Shown: positions 48,976 through 58,100 of the stretch, piece by piece
How the letters are laid out: each line of letters starts with the position of its first letter
Position numbering within the stretch: the stretch's first letter is position 1
NCBI GenBank assembly: GCA_958295495.1
Contig: OY282352.1
Location: 2,294,001-2,358,000, forward strand
Direction: 5' to 3'
DNA: 64,000 bases
DNA from: an uncultured Latescibacterota bacterium
Lineage (GTDB): Bacteria > Latescibacterota > UBA2968 > UBA8231
Translations under genes and position numbers: made by a program
Notes under the pieces: model-generated
Seen by the model: the letters and a program-made list of their open reading frames with translations, nothing else
Database searches by the model: none
What the model was told of the DNA's origin: nothing

Positions 48976-50499
48976 ATGCATGCGTTCCAAGATACTCTGG
49001 GTCTAGCCCACCGGGTTTTTGAAGAAGCGAGCGGGCCGGCGTGCCATACCTTGGCCCAATTGGGTTTTGACCAGCCCTATCAAGCCCTGCGGCGGCTGGA
49101 CTTGTTGGTCGATCTGGCGGGACCAGCTTATGCCTTAGAGCCCCCAGTGTCGCTGCTGGCGGCGGTGAGCCAGTCCGTCCAGCCCGACCAAGCCCTGCGG
49201 CGGTTGGAGCGATTCTTGCAGAAAACGGGCGGGATAACGGTGCTACATCAGCGGACCAACGACGCCCCCATCTTGGGGCAGCAGTTGGCCCAAATTTTGG
49301 GCTACAGTGGCTTTTTGACCGATGTACTGATGCGCGCCCCGGCGCACCTTTATTGGCTGCTGGTTGAGACGGCCCACCTAAGCCAGCCGCTGGCCCTTTC
49401 TGCCCTCCGCCACGCCCTAATCCAAGAGACGGCTGATGACGATCCTCTGACGGGCTTGTACCGATTCCAGCGGCGCGAGTTGCTGCGGCTGGGCGCGGCC
49501 CAAGTGCTGGGCGTGAAAGATGTGCGCCAAGTTGGCCGCGAACTGGCCGATTTGGCCGACGCGATAGTCGATCAGGCCCTAAAGTGGGCTTGGGAAGAGC
49601 TGCTGCCGCGCTGGGGCCGGCCGCTGGACCAGTGCGGCCGGCCGGCCAAATTTTGCGTGGTGGCCTTAGGCAAGTACGGCGGCCAAGAACTCAACTACAG
49701 CTCGGATATCGATTTGCTGTTCATCTACGACGAGGAAGGCCAAACTCGCGCCCCGCGCCGAGGCTATTCAGTAGATAACGGCCAGTTTTTCCGGCGCTTG
49801 GGCGAGCACCTCATCCAGTTGTTGACCGCGATGACGGGGGAGGGATTTTTTTATCGCGTTGACATGCGGCTGCGGCCCGATGGGGCCGATGGAGCCTTGG
49901 TGCGATCCCTCGCCAGCTACTTGAGCTACTACGAGGACCGGGGCGAATTGTGGGAGCGCCAGATGCTGACTAAGGCCCGCCGCGCCGCTGGATCGACGCA
50001 AATATGGCAGCGCTTTCGCCAGATGCTGGTCCCTTTTGTCTTTCCGGGCCATTTCCCAGTAAGCCCGCGCCAAGAGATTGCCCGCGTCAAGCAACGCATC
50101 GAAGCCGAAATAGCAAGTAGGGCTGGCGACAACAATATCAAGCTACAGCCTGGAGGCATCCGCGACATTGAGTTCATCGTCCAGTGCCTACAGCTACTCA
50201 ACGGCCATACCCACCCCCAAATCCGCGCCCACAATACCCTGACGGCGATTGAGCACCTGCGCCGGGCCAAATTGCTCGCTTTCGAGGACGCCCATACCCT
50301 AAAGGCGGCCTACTGCTTTTTGCGGCAGCTAGAGAACTTGCTGCAAATTCAGGAGGCCCAGCCGGTGTACGCAGTGCCCGAAGAGGAGGAGGCCCGCCAA
50401 ATCCTAACCGAACTGATGGAACTAGACGAGCCGCTAGAGGCGGTCTTGGCCGAGCATTGCCAAGGCGTCCGGCGGCTATACGACGCGGTGTTTTCCTGA
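48976..50499 (+). CDS. Glutamine-synthetase adenylyltransferase (GlnE)-like, half length
   Basis: A 507-aa protein similar to one half of GlnE. The nucleotidyltransferase motif is GKYGGQELNYSSDIDLLFIY (Asp-x-Asp), followed by RVDMRLRPDGADGALV, WERQMLTKARRAAG, IKLQPGGIRDIEFIVQ and AYCFLRQLENLLQIQE. Full-length GlnE has two such domains in about 950 residues and switches glutamine synthetase on and off; this one has only one. It ends at a clean TGA with no second half downstream. AAGGAGG is 6 nt before ATG 48976. It may be a truncated or specialised single-domain version. Confidence 0.78.
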   Translation: MHAFQDTLGLAHRVFEEASGPACHTLAQLGFDQPYQALRRLDLLVDLAGPAYALEPPVSLLAAVSQSVQPDQALRRLERFLQKTGGITVLHQRTNDAPILGQQLAQILGYSGFLTDVLMRAPAHLYWLLVETAHLSQPLALSALRHALIQETADDDPLTGLYRFQRRELLRLGAAQVLGVKDVRQVGRELADLADAIVDQALKWAWEELLPRWGRPLDQCGRPAKFCVVALGKYGGQELNYSSDIDLLFIYDEEGQTRAPRRGYSVDNGQFFRRLGEHLIQLLTAMTGEGFFYRVDMRLRPDGADGALVRSLASYLSYYEDRGELWERQMLTKARRAAGSTQIWQRFRQMLVPFVFPGHFPVSPRQEIARVKQRIEAEIASRAGDNNIKLQPGGIRDIEFIVQCLQLLNGHTHPQIRAHNTLTAIEHLRRAKLLAFEDAHTLKAAYCFLRQLENLLQIQEAQPVYAVPEEEEARQILTELMELDEPLEAVLAEHCQGVRRLYDAVFS

Positions 50500-50542
50500 C
50501 CCATTCGGTCTTTAGCTTTCACATACTCCAAGGAGGGATACC

Positions 50543-51580
50543 ATGGTGCAACGTCTCGCCACAATCGCGCTGGTCTTGGTAGCCAGCACGGCCTTCGCCC
50601 AAGGGCCAATGGGCGACCCGTCGATTATACCCGCAGGTGCCCAGCTCGAAGTGCTCTTCGACGGTGCCTTCTTTTCCGAGGGGCCGGCCGTAGCCCCCGA
50701 CGGTTCGGTTTTCTTCAGCGACATTACCTTTTCCAAGCCCTCGGGGATGCAGGCCGGGCACATCTGGCGCTACGATCCCAAGACCGGCCAGACCGCGATC
50801 TTCCGCTCGCCCAGCGGTATGTCCAACGGCCTCAAGTTCGACGCGATGGGGCGGCTAATCGCCGCGGAGGGCGCGGATTTCGGGGGGCAGCGCGTGACGC
50901 GCACTGACCTTACAACCGGCAAGGCCGAGATCATCGCTGGGCTGTACGAGGGCCGGCCCTTTAACGCCCCCAATGACATTTCCATCGACGAAAAGGGCCG
51001 CATCTACTTCAGCGACCCGCGCTACCTCGGCCACGAGCCGCTCGACCAGCCGGTGATGGGGGTGTACCGGATTGACCCGGACGGCACTATCGAGCGGATC
51101 ATCACCGACGCCGGCAAGCCCAACGGCGTTTGCGTGTCCCCGGACCAGCAGTCGCTGTATGTGGTGAGCAACGACAACGGCAACGCGGGTATCTTCCGCT
51201 TGGAGGGCACGCCGGCGCACAAGGGCCGCATGGCGCTGCTGGCGTACGACCTGCATCCCGACGGCACCGCTACGTTCCGCGCAGTGCTGGTCGATTACTA
51301 CCCAGAAGACGGGCCGGATGGCTTGGTTGCTGACGTTGACGGCAACTTGTACGTGGCGGTGCGCGACGCGACGCGCCCGGGCATCGTCGTGTACTCGCCT
51401 AGCGGCGAGGAGCTGGCCTATATCCCCACGCCCGAAGTTCCCACCAACGCGGCGTTTGGCCGCGGCGAGGAGAGCAAGACGCTCTACGTCACCTACGGCG
51501 GGGGTGCGCCGCCGGAAAACCCTGGCATCTTGGCCGAGATAAAGGTCGGCAAGGACGGCTATCACCTGCCGGCTCCGTGA
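50543..51580 (+). CDS. SMP-30/gluconolactonase family protein, exported
   Basis: A 345-aa beta-propeller lactonase with signal peptide (ATIALVLVASTAFA). Motifs include FFSEGPAVAPDGSVFFSD (metal-ligand Glu), NAPNDISIDEKGRIYF and PNGVCVSPDQQSLYVV (Asn/Asp ligands). It hydrolyses sugar lactones outside the cytoplasm. AAGGAGG lies 8-10 nt before the ATG. It is 4 bp before the second symporter, suggesting that lactone hydrolysis and uptake of the resulting sugar acid are coupled. Confidence 0.88.
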   Translation: MVQRLATIALVLVASTAFAQGPMGDPSIIPAGAQLEVLFDGAFFSEGPAVAPDGSVFFSDITFSKPSGMQAGHIWRYDPKTGQTAIFRSPSGMSNGLKFDAMGRLIAAEGADFGGQRVTRTDLTTGKAEIIAGLYEGRPFNAPNDISIDEKGRIYFSDPRYLGHEPLDQPVMGVYRIDPDGTIERIITDAGKPNGVCVSPDQQSLYVVSNDNGNAGIFRLEGTPAHKGRMALLAYDLHPDGTATFRAVLVDYYPEDGPDGLVADVDGNLYVAVRDATRPGIVVYSPSGEELAYIPTPEVPTNAAFGRGEESKTLYVTYGGGAPPENPGILAEIKVGKDGYHLPAP

Positions 51581-51584
51581 TGCG

Positions 51585-53294
51585 ATGACCTCTTTAGACT
51601 GGGCCGTCGTCTTGGTTCTCAACGGCGGCATCGTCGCCTACAGCCTGATCGCCTTCCGCAACAAAGGCGAAAGTTTCGACTGGTACCTCGCGGCCAAATC
51701 CATGCCTTGGTGGGTGATTGGGCTGTCGGCGTTTGGGACTGCCGTCGATAGCGGCGACTACGTCGGCATCGTCGGCGGGTCGTACAAGCTGGGGCTGTCG
51801 CAACTGGCGCAGTGGTGGCTGGGCATTGCCGTGGGCTGGACCGTGCTCAGCTTCTTCGTCATCGTGCCGATGTACCGCTCCGGGGTTTTTACCAACGCCG
51901 AGTGGCTGGAGTTCCGCTTCGGGCCAGCGACCCGCCTGCTAGCGGTCTTGATCAACGTCCAATCGCGCACCAACGTGCTGGGCAACATCTTCTTTTCCAT
52001 GTTCTTGGTGCTCAATGTCATCGCCGGAATTGAGGAGACGACTTGCTGGTTGGTGGTGGTGGGCGTGGCACTCAGCTCGGTGCTCTACATCGTGCGCGGC
52101 GGCTTGCGGGCCGGGGTGCTGACCGACGCGCTACAAAGCGCGACGATGATCGTGGCCTCTTTTGTGCTCTGGGGATTTGTCTATTCGGGCTTGGGCGGTT
52201 GGGACGGGGTGGCGGCGCGGTTGGAGGCCGTGGAAGAAGGGCTGGCGGATACGCTGCTGCGGGTGGGGGGCTATTCGCCCCCCGGTGTGCCTCCCTTCAT
52301 AGTGATATTCGGCTTTTTGGTGGTGTTGACCACGTACGCGGTCATCAATCAGTACGAGGCCATCCGCTTCCTCGGCGCACGCTCGGAGTGGGACTTCAAA
52401 ATGGCCGCGCTGGTAGCCAGCATCGCCACGGCGATCTGCCTGTTCTTCAACGTCAGCTTGGGGCCGATGGCGCGGGCGCAGTTTCCCGGCTTGGAAATCG
52501 TCGATCAGGCCTATCCGCTGATGATTGAGGCGTACCTGCCCGCCGGCTTGGTCGGGCTGGTGGTCGCCGGGTTGGTGGCCGCCGGGTACTCGACCTTTGA
52601 CTCCATCGGCATTGGCATTTCCTCGCTGTTTGTCCGCGACGTGTACGCGCGCTTTATCGTCAAGGACGCCACAGACGCGCACTACACCAAGGTGGGGCGG
52701 ATCTCGGTGCCGATTATTCTGGCGCTGGGCTTTGTCTATGTGCCCTTTTTGGGCGAGAAGGGGATGCTGCTGTTCTATTTGCGGCTGGCCGGGGCCATTG
52801 CCGTGCCGCTGATGACGGTCATTTTGATGGGGGTCTTCACGCGAGTACACCGCGAGACCGGGATCGTCGGCTTGCTGGTGGGGCTTGGCTACGGACTGTC
52901 GGCGATCTTGGCCGATTTCAACGAGTGGTCGCTGCCGGTGTGGTACCAGAATACGTGGTGGACCTACCTCTGGAATTTGGTGCTGCCTGCGGTAAGCATG
53001 TGCGTCGCCTCGAAGCTGATTGACTGTCGGCGCGGTCCGGTGCGCGACGAAGAATTGCGCGGGCTGATTTACGTCCGCCACGAGGATCCGGCCGCGCAGC
53101 GCCCGCTAATGGCCCGGCGGCTCGCGGTGCTGGAAGGCACTTGGTTGCAGAAGACGCTAATGGAAGCACCGATTCGACCGGAGTACCCCTTTGCGGTTGG
53201 CGAGGATGGTCCTAAGTGGTATTTGCGGCCGGGGGTGTGGATTGGAGTTTATTTGGCGGTGGCGAGTTTGCTGCTCTTTGTGGTGTTGTGGTAG
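51585..53294 (+). CDS. Sodium:solute symporter family protein
   Basis: A 569-aa SSS (SLC5-like) transporter with about 13 membrane segments. The N-terminus is MTSLDWAVVLVLNGGIVAYSL and includes DWYLAAKSMPWWVIGLSAF, a family mark. Later parts hold GLVVAGLVAAGYSTFDSIGIGIS. It is located 4 bp after the SMP-30 gene, so it most likely imports a sugar acid or lactone product with Na+. The hydrophilic loop near residue 480 precedes a last helix. Confidence 0.88.
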   Translation: MTSLDWAVVLVLNGGIVAYSLIAFRNKGESFDWYLAAKSMPWWVIGLSAFGTAVDSGDYVGIVGGSYKLGLSQLAQWWLGIAVGWTVLSFFVIVPMYRSGVFTNAEWLEFRFGPATRLLAVLINVQSRTNVLGNIFFSMFLVLNVIAGIEETTCWLVVVGVALSSVLYIVRGGLRAGVLTDALQSATMIVASFVLWGFVYSGLGGWDGVAARLEAVEEGLADTLLRVGGYSPPGVPPFIVIFGFLVVLTTYAVINQYEAIRFLGARSEWDFKMAALVASIATAICLFFNVSLGPMARAQFPGLEIVDQAYPLMIEAYLPAGLVGLVVAGLVAAGYSTFDSIGIGISSLFVRDVYARFIVKDATDAHYTKVGRISVPIILALGFVYVPFLGEKGMLLFYLRLAGAIAVPLMTVILMGVFTRVHRETGIVGLLVGLGYGLSAILADFNEWSLPVWYQNTWWTYLWNLVLPAVSMCVASKLIDCRRGPVRDEELRGLIYVRHEDPAAQRPLMARRLAVLEGTWLQKTLMEAPIRPEYPFAVGEDGPKWYLRPGVWIGVYLAVASLLLFVVLW

Positions 53295-53343
53295 GGCCGC
53301 CCGGCATTTTTTACCGCATTCTCTCCGCGAGAGGAGCTAAGCG

Positions 53344-55692
53344 ATGGTCGATACTGGAGAGCTGACCGCGGTCGAGAGCAGGGCCGTAAAAACCTCGCCC
53401 TTTGCAGCACAATATCCTCCGACTGAGCACATCAAGACCGTCGTGGTTGAGCACTTCCCGGCGCTGGGCAAGCTGGCGGCCATGCGCTTTGTCGAATGGG
53501 TCCAGGACCATCCCGGCGGCGTGATCTCGCTGCCGACGGGCAAGACTCCCGAGCACTTTATCCGCTGGGTCGAGCGGCTGCTGAGGCATTGGAACGAGGC
53601 GGATGTCCGCGCCCAACTCGAAGAGGCCGGCATCGACTTAGGACGCAAGCCGGACCTGCACAGCCTGCACTTTGTGCAAATCGACGAGTTCTATCCGATT
53701 GACCCTCGACAGGACAACAGTTTCTACAGCTATGTAAACCGCTTCTACATCAATGGTTTTGGATTGGACCCGGCCAAGGCCCTGCGGATCAATTGCGCCG
53801 AGATCGGCCTGAAGGCCGGCCAGACTCTGAACGAGGTGTGGCCAGACGGCACCGTGGATCTCTCGCTGCGCTATCGGGCCGCTCGCACCTCGCTTGAGCG
53901 AGTGCAGCAGGACGCATTGCGCAGGATTGACCAGTGGTGCCAAGAGTACGAGGAGCAAATCCGCGCCCTCGGGGGCATTGGCTTCTTTTTGGGCGGCATT
54001 GGGCCGGACGGACACATCGGCTTTAACGTGCGCGGCTCGGACCACTTTTCGACGACGAGACTGACGGGGATCAACTACGAAACTCAGGCCGCGGCCGCTG
54101 GCGACTTGGGCGGCATTGAGGTGGCGCGCAAGCGGCTGGTCATCACCATCGGCTTGGGCACGATCGTCGGCAATCCCGACTGCTGCGCCCTAATCATCGC
54201 CGCTGGCGAGACCAAGGCCAGCATTGTCGCCGCCGCGATCGAGCAAGCACCAGACGTGCGCTACCCAGCCACGGTCCTGCACCGCCTACCCATGGCGCGG
54301 TTCTACATCACCTGGGGAGCGGCCAAAGCGCTCAGGGCTAGGCGGCTCGTGCTCGTGCAGCAGCGGGTAGCCATGGACGACGAGATGGTGGAAAAGATCG
54401 TCATCGACTTAGCCTGCGGCTTGGGCAAAAAGGTCATTGACCTGACCGAGGGCGACTTTGCCGAGGATGCCTTTGGCACCGCGCTGTTGCACCAGCGCCC
54501 AGAGGGGGCCGCCGCACTGACGCAGATGGTGCGCGACCGATTGATAGGCAAAATTGAGCGAGGCTCCCAGACCCTTTCCGGCACGCGCTTCCTCCACACG
54601 GAGCCGCACCACGACGACCTAATGCTCGGCTATCTGTCCTATATCGTCCGCCATGTGCGCGACGCCACCAACGTGCATTATTTCGCTTGTTTTACTGGCG
54701 GCTTCACCGCGGTGACCAACCGCTTTATCGAGGCCCATATCGAGCGGCTGCGGCGCTTCTTGTCCAGTACTGAGTGCGCTGCGCTGTGGGCGGAGGGCTA
54801 CTTTGACCCTAGCTACGAGAACGGCCGCAACCGCGATGTCTGGCAGTACCTCGACGGGGTCGCCGCGGCGGACCCACTCTTGTGCGACGAAGGGGCCGCG
54901 CGGCGCTTTTTGCGGAACCTCGTCGAGCTGTACGGTGCTGAGGACTGCGAGGGGATTGAGGCGCGGTTGGCGGAATTAGAGGCCTACTTCGCCAGCCACT
55001 ACCCAGGCCAGAAGGACGCGCCCGAGGTACAGATGCTCAAAAGCAGATGCCGCGAGTGGGAGGCCGAGTGCCTCTGGGGGTATTTTGGCTGGGACTGCGC
55101 CAATGTCAAGCACCTGAGCCTTGGCTTTTACACCGGCGACATCTTCACCCAAGAGCCGACGCTCGAAGGCGATGTGCCGCCCGTACTCGACCTCCTCGAG
55201 CAAGTAGCGCCCGACGTGGTCGGCGTAGCCCTAGACCCGGAGGCCAGCGGGCCGGACACCCACTACAAGGTGCTACAGGTGATCACCGAGGCCCTCCACC
55301 GCTACGAGCGGCACAGCGGGCGATCCGATATCAAGGTCTGGGGCTACCGCAACGTGTGGTACCGCTTTGACCCCAGCGAGGCCGACATTTTCGTGCCGGT
55401 TTCGCTCAACATGTTCTCGGTCATGCACAGCGCTTTTATGAACACCTTTGTCTCCCAGCGCGACGCCTCGTTTCCCAGTTACGAACACGATGGCCCCTTC
55501 TCCGAGTTGGCTCAGCAGGTGCAGGTTGATCAGTACCAGAAGATCAAAACCTGCCTCGGCCACGAGTGGTTCCACGAACACCCTAGCCCCCTGATCCGCG
55601 CCACGCGGGGCCTCGTTTTCCTCAAGGAAATGGATCTGGCCGAATTCTACGAGCGCAGCCGCGCACTCAAACAGGCGGCCGAAAACCGCTGA
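53344..55692 (+). CDS. Glucosamine-6-phosphate deaminase fused to PIG-L deacetylase-like domain
   Basis: A 782-aa two-domain protein. Residues about 20-350 are NagB-like: VQIDEFYPID (catalytic Asp region) and GIGPDGHIGFNVRGSDHFST. From about 415 follows a PIG-L/LmbE-like domain with TEPHHDDLMLGYL (metal-binding HxxDD-type motif) and HYFACFTGGFTAV, continuing to the end. NagB converts glucosamine-6-phosphate to fructose-6-phosphate and ammonia; PIG-L domains remove acetyl groups from GlcNAc. Fused forms are known and this one is long. It precedes ferritin by 14 bp. AGAGGAG lies upstream. Confidence 0.85.
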   Translation: MVDTGELTAVESRAVKTSPFAAQYPPTEHIKTVVVEHFPALGKLAAMRFVEWVQDHPGGVISLPTGKTPEHFIRWVERLLRHWNEADVRAQLEEAGIDLGRKPDLHSLHFVQIDEFYPIDPRQDNSFYSYVNRFYINGFGLDPAKALRINCAEIGLKAGQTLNEVWPDGTVDLSLRYRAARTSLERVQQDALRRIDQWCQEYEEQIRALGGIGFFLGGIGPDGHIGFNVRGSDHFSTTRLTGINYETQAAAAGDLGGIEVARKRLVITIGLGTIVGNPDCCALIIAAGETKASIVAAAIEQAPDVRYPATVLHRLPMARFYITWGAAKALRARRLVLVQQRVAMDDEMVEKIVIDLACGLGKKVIDLTEGDFAEDAFGTALLHQRPEGAAALTQMVRDRLIGKIERGSQTLSGTRFLHTEPHHDDLMLGYLSYIVRHVRDATNVHYFACFTGGFTAVTNRFIEAHIERLRRFLSSTECAALWAEGYFDPSYENGRNRDVWQYLDGVAAADPLLCDEGAARRFLRNLVELYGAEDCEGIEARLAELEAYFASHYPGQKDAPEVQMLKSRCREWEAECLWGYFGWDCANVKHLSLGFYTGDIFTQEPTLEGDVPPVLDLLEQVAPDVVGVALDPEASGPDTHYKVLQVITEALHRYERHSGRSDIKVWGYRNVWYRFDPSEADIFVPVSLNMFSVMHSAFMNTFVSQRDASFPSYEHDGPFSELAQQVQVDQYQKIKTCLGHEWFHEHPSPLIRATRGLVFLKEMDLAEFYERSRALKQAAENR

Positions 55693-55706
55693 GAAAGGAA
55701 CAGACA

Positions 55707-56210
55707 ATGCTTAGCGAAAAAATACAGCAAGCCCTCAACGATCAGCTCAACTCCGAGTTTTCCTCGGCCTATACGTATTTGTCGATGGCGGCCTATTTTG
55801 AGGACCTAGAGCTCAATGGTTTTGCCCACTGGATGAAGATCCAGTACCAAGAGGAGCTGATGCATGCGGAAAGGATCTACGCCTTCATCAACGACCGCGA
55901 TGGCCGCGTGCGCTTGCAGGCCCTCGCCGCACCGCACAGCGAGTGGGACTCGCCGCTGGCCGCGTTCAAATACGCCTTGGAAGGCGAGCGGGCTTTGAGC
56001 AAGAAAATCTATGCGGTAGTAGATGAGGCCCTCGCCGAGCGCGACCACGCCACGCACACTTTTATGCAGTGGTTTGTCAACGAGCAGGTGGAGGAGGAAG
56101 CCATCGTCCGCACTATCGTCAGCGATATGGAGCTGATTATCGAAAGCCGCGACGGGCTTTTTCTGATGGATCGGGACCTAGCGGGAAGGAAGCCGACGGG
56201 CGAGGAGTAA
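55707..56210 (+). CDS. Ferritin (non-heme)
   Basis: A 167-aa protein that stores iron in a 24-subunit shell. It is a full ferritin four-helix bundle: LNSEFSSAYTYLSMAAYFED, QYQEELMHAERIYAF (ferroxidase-site Glu and His), and VNEQVEEEAIVRTIVSDMEL (later Glu residues). AAAGGAA lies just upstream of ATG 55707. It is 14 bp behind the NagB-PIG-L gene and tail-to-tail with the dioxygenase at 56214. Confidence 0.93.
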   Translation: MLSEKIQQALNDQLNSEFSSAYTYLSMAAYFEDLELNGFAHWMKIQYQEELMHAERIYAFINDRDGRVRLQALAAPHSEWDSPLAAFKYALEGERALSKKIYAVVDEALAERDHATHTFMQWFVNEQVEEEAIVRTIVSDMELIIESRDGLFLMDRDLAGRKPTGEE

Positions 56211-56213
56211 ATT

Positions 56214-57005
56214 TTAGGCGCGTTGGAGGGATTTCCAGCGGTCGTAATAGACGTGCAAGGCTGTCGGCAAGCCGGCGCGTACCGCCTCGTCGAGTAGAAA
56301 CCGGAAACGCCCCACGTCCTGCGAAGGCTCGTCTGCGCGGTATGCCTTATAGGCCGCGATCAAGGTCAGCCGCTCGCGCTCTGGTCGGTGGCAGGCCCGG
56401 TGAATAATGTTGCCGTTCCAGAAAACGGTCTCCCCGGCCCGCAAGTGGATTGTCTTGGCCCCCGGCAAGTCCTCGGCCCGGCTGTTGCTCATGGCCTCAA
56501 ATTCCCGCTGGGTGCGGTAGCGATTCTGACTGCCCGGAATTACGCCAAGGGCCGAGTCGTCTTCGAGGGCCAGCTCCCAGCGGCACTGGGTGCGCGGCTC
56601 CTGCAAATAGGCCAGCTCGGTGGCTTCGTCCTTGTCGAACACGAGGCCATCGTCCCGGTGCCAAGGCACATTGTACACTTGGTCGTGCGGGTTGGTAAAC
56701 ATGGAGAGGGAACCTAAGCACAACTCGCGGCCGATCTGCGCCCGGACGTAGGCGAGCAAAGGCTCTGAGACCAAGTACTGGGCGAAAATAGGCTCGCCGT
56801 ATTGCGGCGCGATTAGGCCGGAGACGTGATACGGCTCGCCCTCGCCCCGATAGTCGGTGTACAAGTCCAGTTCTCCGGTGCGCACTCGGGCCTTTACGCG
56901 CCGGGCCGCTTGGCGCAGTTCCTCCACCATATCCGGGCTGACGGCGTCGCTGGCAATGAAGTACCCCCGCTCTGCAAATGCCTGTTTTTGCGCTTCTGTC
57001 CACAT
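56214..57005 (-). CDS. Phytanoyl-CoA dioxygenase family protein, second copy
   Basis: A 263-aa Fe(II)/2-oxoglutarate oxygenase. His-x-Asp is PWHRDDGLVFDKD; the distal His and Arg are IIHRACHRPERERLTLIAAYK. The start is ATG 57005 with AAGGA 7 nt upstream, which is itself in the VapC relic. Sequence is quite different from the copy at 18861. Only 3 bp separates its stop from the ferritin stop. Substrate unknown. Confidence 0.86.
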   Translation of the reverse strand: MWTEAQKQAFAERGYFIASDAVSPDMVEELRQAARRVKARVRTGELDLYTDYRGEGEPYHVSGLIAPQYGEPIFAQYLVSEPLLAYVRAQIGRELCLGSLSMFTNPHDQVYNVPWHRDDGLVFDKDEATELAYLQEPRTQCRWELALEDDSALGVIPGSQNRYRTQREFEAMSNSRAEDLPGAKTIHLRAGETVFWNGNIIHRACHRPERERLTLIAAYKAYRADEPSQDVGRFRFLLDEAVRAGLPTALHVYYDRWKSLQRA

Positions 57006-57016
57006 GCGTTTTGTCC

Positions 57017-57154
57017 TTGCTTGTTCTGCGCCGGTTTCGAACTCTTCGAGACCCCGTACTCCAATTCGCTGAGCGTGATCGTGGAGATACCAACTTGCGA
57101 TATGTCTAGGGATTGCAGTCTGGCCAAGGCTTGCGCCGGTTGTCTCTTATTAGA
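57017..57154 (-). pseudogene. VapC-type PIN toxin fragment
   Basis: On the minus strand this encodes SSNKRQPAQALARLQSLD, then ISQVGISTITLSELEYGV and SKSSKPAQNKQ: the segment after the first catalytic Asp of a VapC, including the ELEYGV glutamate helix. The N-terminal Asp region and everything after KPAQNKQ are lost, where the sequence changes to the leader of the dioxygenase. No antitoxin remains. A relic. Confidence 0.68.
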
Positions 57155-57166
57155 CGATCCGGCTCG

Positions 57167-58090
57167 TCACGGTCGCGGCACGACGAAAAATCCCACCGAA
57201 TCCACCGACGCCGAACCAAACAGGCCGATGCCCCCTTCCACCTCAAAGAACGGTCGCTCGAAATTTTCGCCGACCAGCCCTCCCAAGCCCCCCTGTTCCT
57301 GCAGGTCGGGGCTGGAGCGGGCGTACTCGAACCAGTTGTGGTCGAGCGCAAACACCTTCACCAAGGTGCGCCCTTCAAAGAGCACGGCGAGCCACGGCAT
57401 CCGCACGATGCCATCGCTCACGTTTAGGGGCGGCGACGGGTTGGCGCGCAGTGTCTCGGGGTCGTCCTCGTCGAAGAAGTCCAGTATATCGTCGTCAACG
57501 GATTTCAAATTGGGTTCCATGGCGAACATGCCCAATTGGTACGCGTCCACCGCCACGGTCTCTAGGCGGATTTCGAGCAAGTCCTCGAGATAAACAAGCT
57601 GATTCTCCGGCGCGGTGTACACCCCGTCCCCGGCCTCGGCAAAGGTCTTGAGGGAGCGCAGGACCTCCATCGTCTCCTCGTCCACCAGCACCGTCTCCCG
57701 CACCCGCACTCGGTCCGGCGTAGTCGTGCGGGCCTGCACCCTCTTTCCCGCCACCTCCACTTCCAGCCGGTACTCGGTCTGTGCCTCCACCCGCGCCGCC
57801 TCTGGCGGGGGCACATAGCGGCCGGGCCAATCCTCATCGGCCGCGTACTCAAAGACCCGGTCCCCTTGCGCGACCTGCACCCGGGCGTCGGCCACCCCGG
57901 CCGCAGTCTGTCGATAGGGCTGGTCAGCGGGTAGGACGCGCCGCACGAATATGGGCGGCAGGGGTTGGTCCACCAGCAGCACCCCGTCCACCACCCACTC
58001 GCTGTCCGCATCCACCGAGCCGAAGAATTCCCCCGGCTGGCGTTCGGCCGCGCAGGCCGCTAGGGACAGGGCGATAAAGAAATAGCGCAT
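57167..58090 (-). CDS. DUF4249-like lipoprotein downstream of a TonB receptor
   Basis: A 307-aa lipoprotein with signal MRYFFIALSLAAC. The mature part has features of DUF4249: SEWVVDGVLLVDQPLPPIFV, DARVQVAQGDRVFEYAADE, and YRLEVEVAGKRVQARTTTPD. DUF4249 proteins often pair with TonB receptors in the FCB group and are thought to bind ligands at the outer membrane. It begins 10 bp after the receptor stop, with AGGAGG 5 nt before the start. The upstream frame to 58318 lies inside the receptor and is not used. Same operon as 58101-60377. Confidence 0.72.
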   Translation of the reverse strand: MRYFFIALSLAACAAERQPGEFFGSVDADSEWVVDGVLLVDQPLPPIFVRRVLPADQPYRQTAAGVADARVQVAQGDRVFEYAADEDWPGRYVPPPEAARVEAQTEYRLEVEVAGKRVQARTTTPDRVRVRETVLVDEETMEVLRSLKTFAEAGDGVYTAPENQLVYLEDLLEIRLETVAVDAYQLGMFAMEPNLKSVDDDILDFFDEDDPETLRANPSPPLNVSDGIVRMPWLAVLFEGRTLVKVFALDHNWFEYARSSPDLQEQGGLGGLVGENFERPFFEVEGGIGLFGSASVDSVGFFVVPRP

Positions 58091-58100
58091 GATCTCCTCC

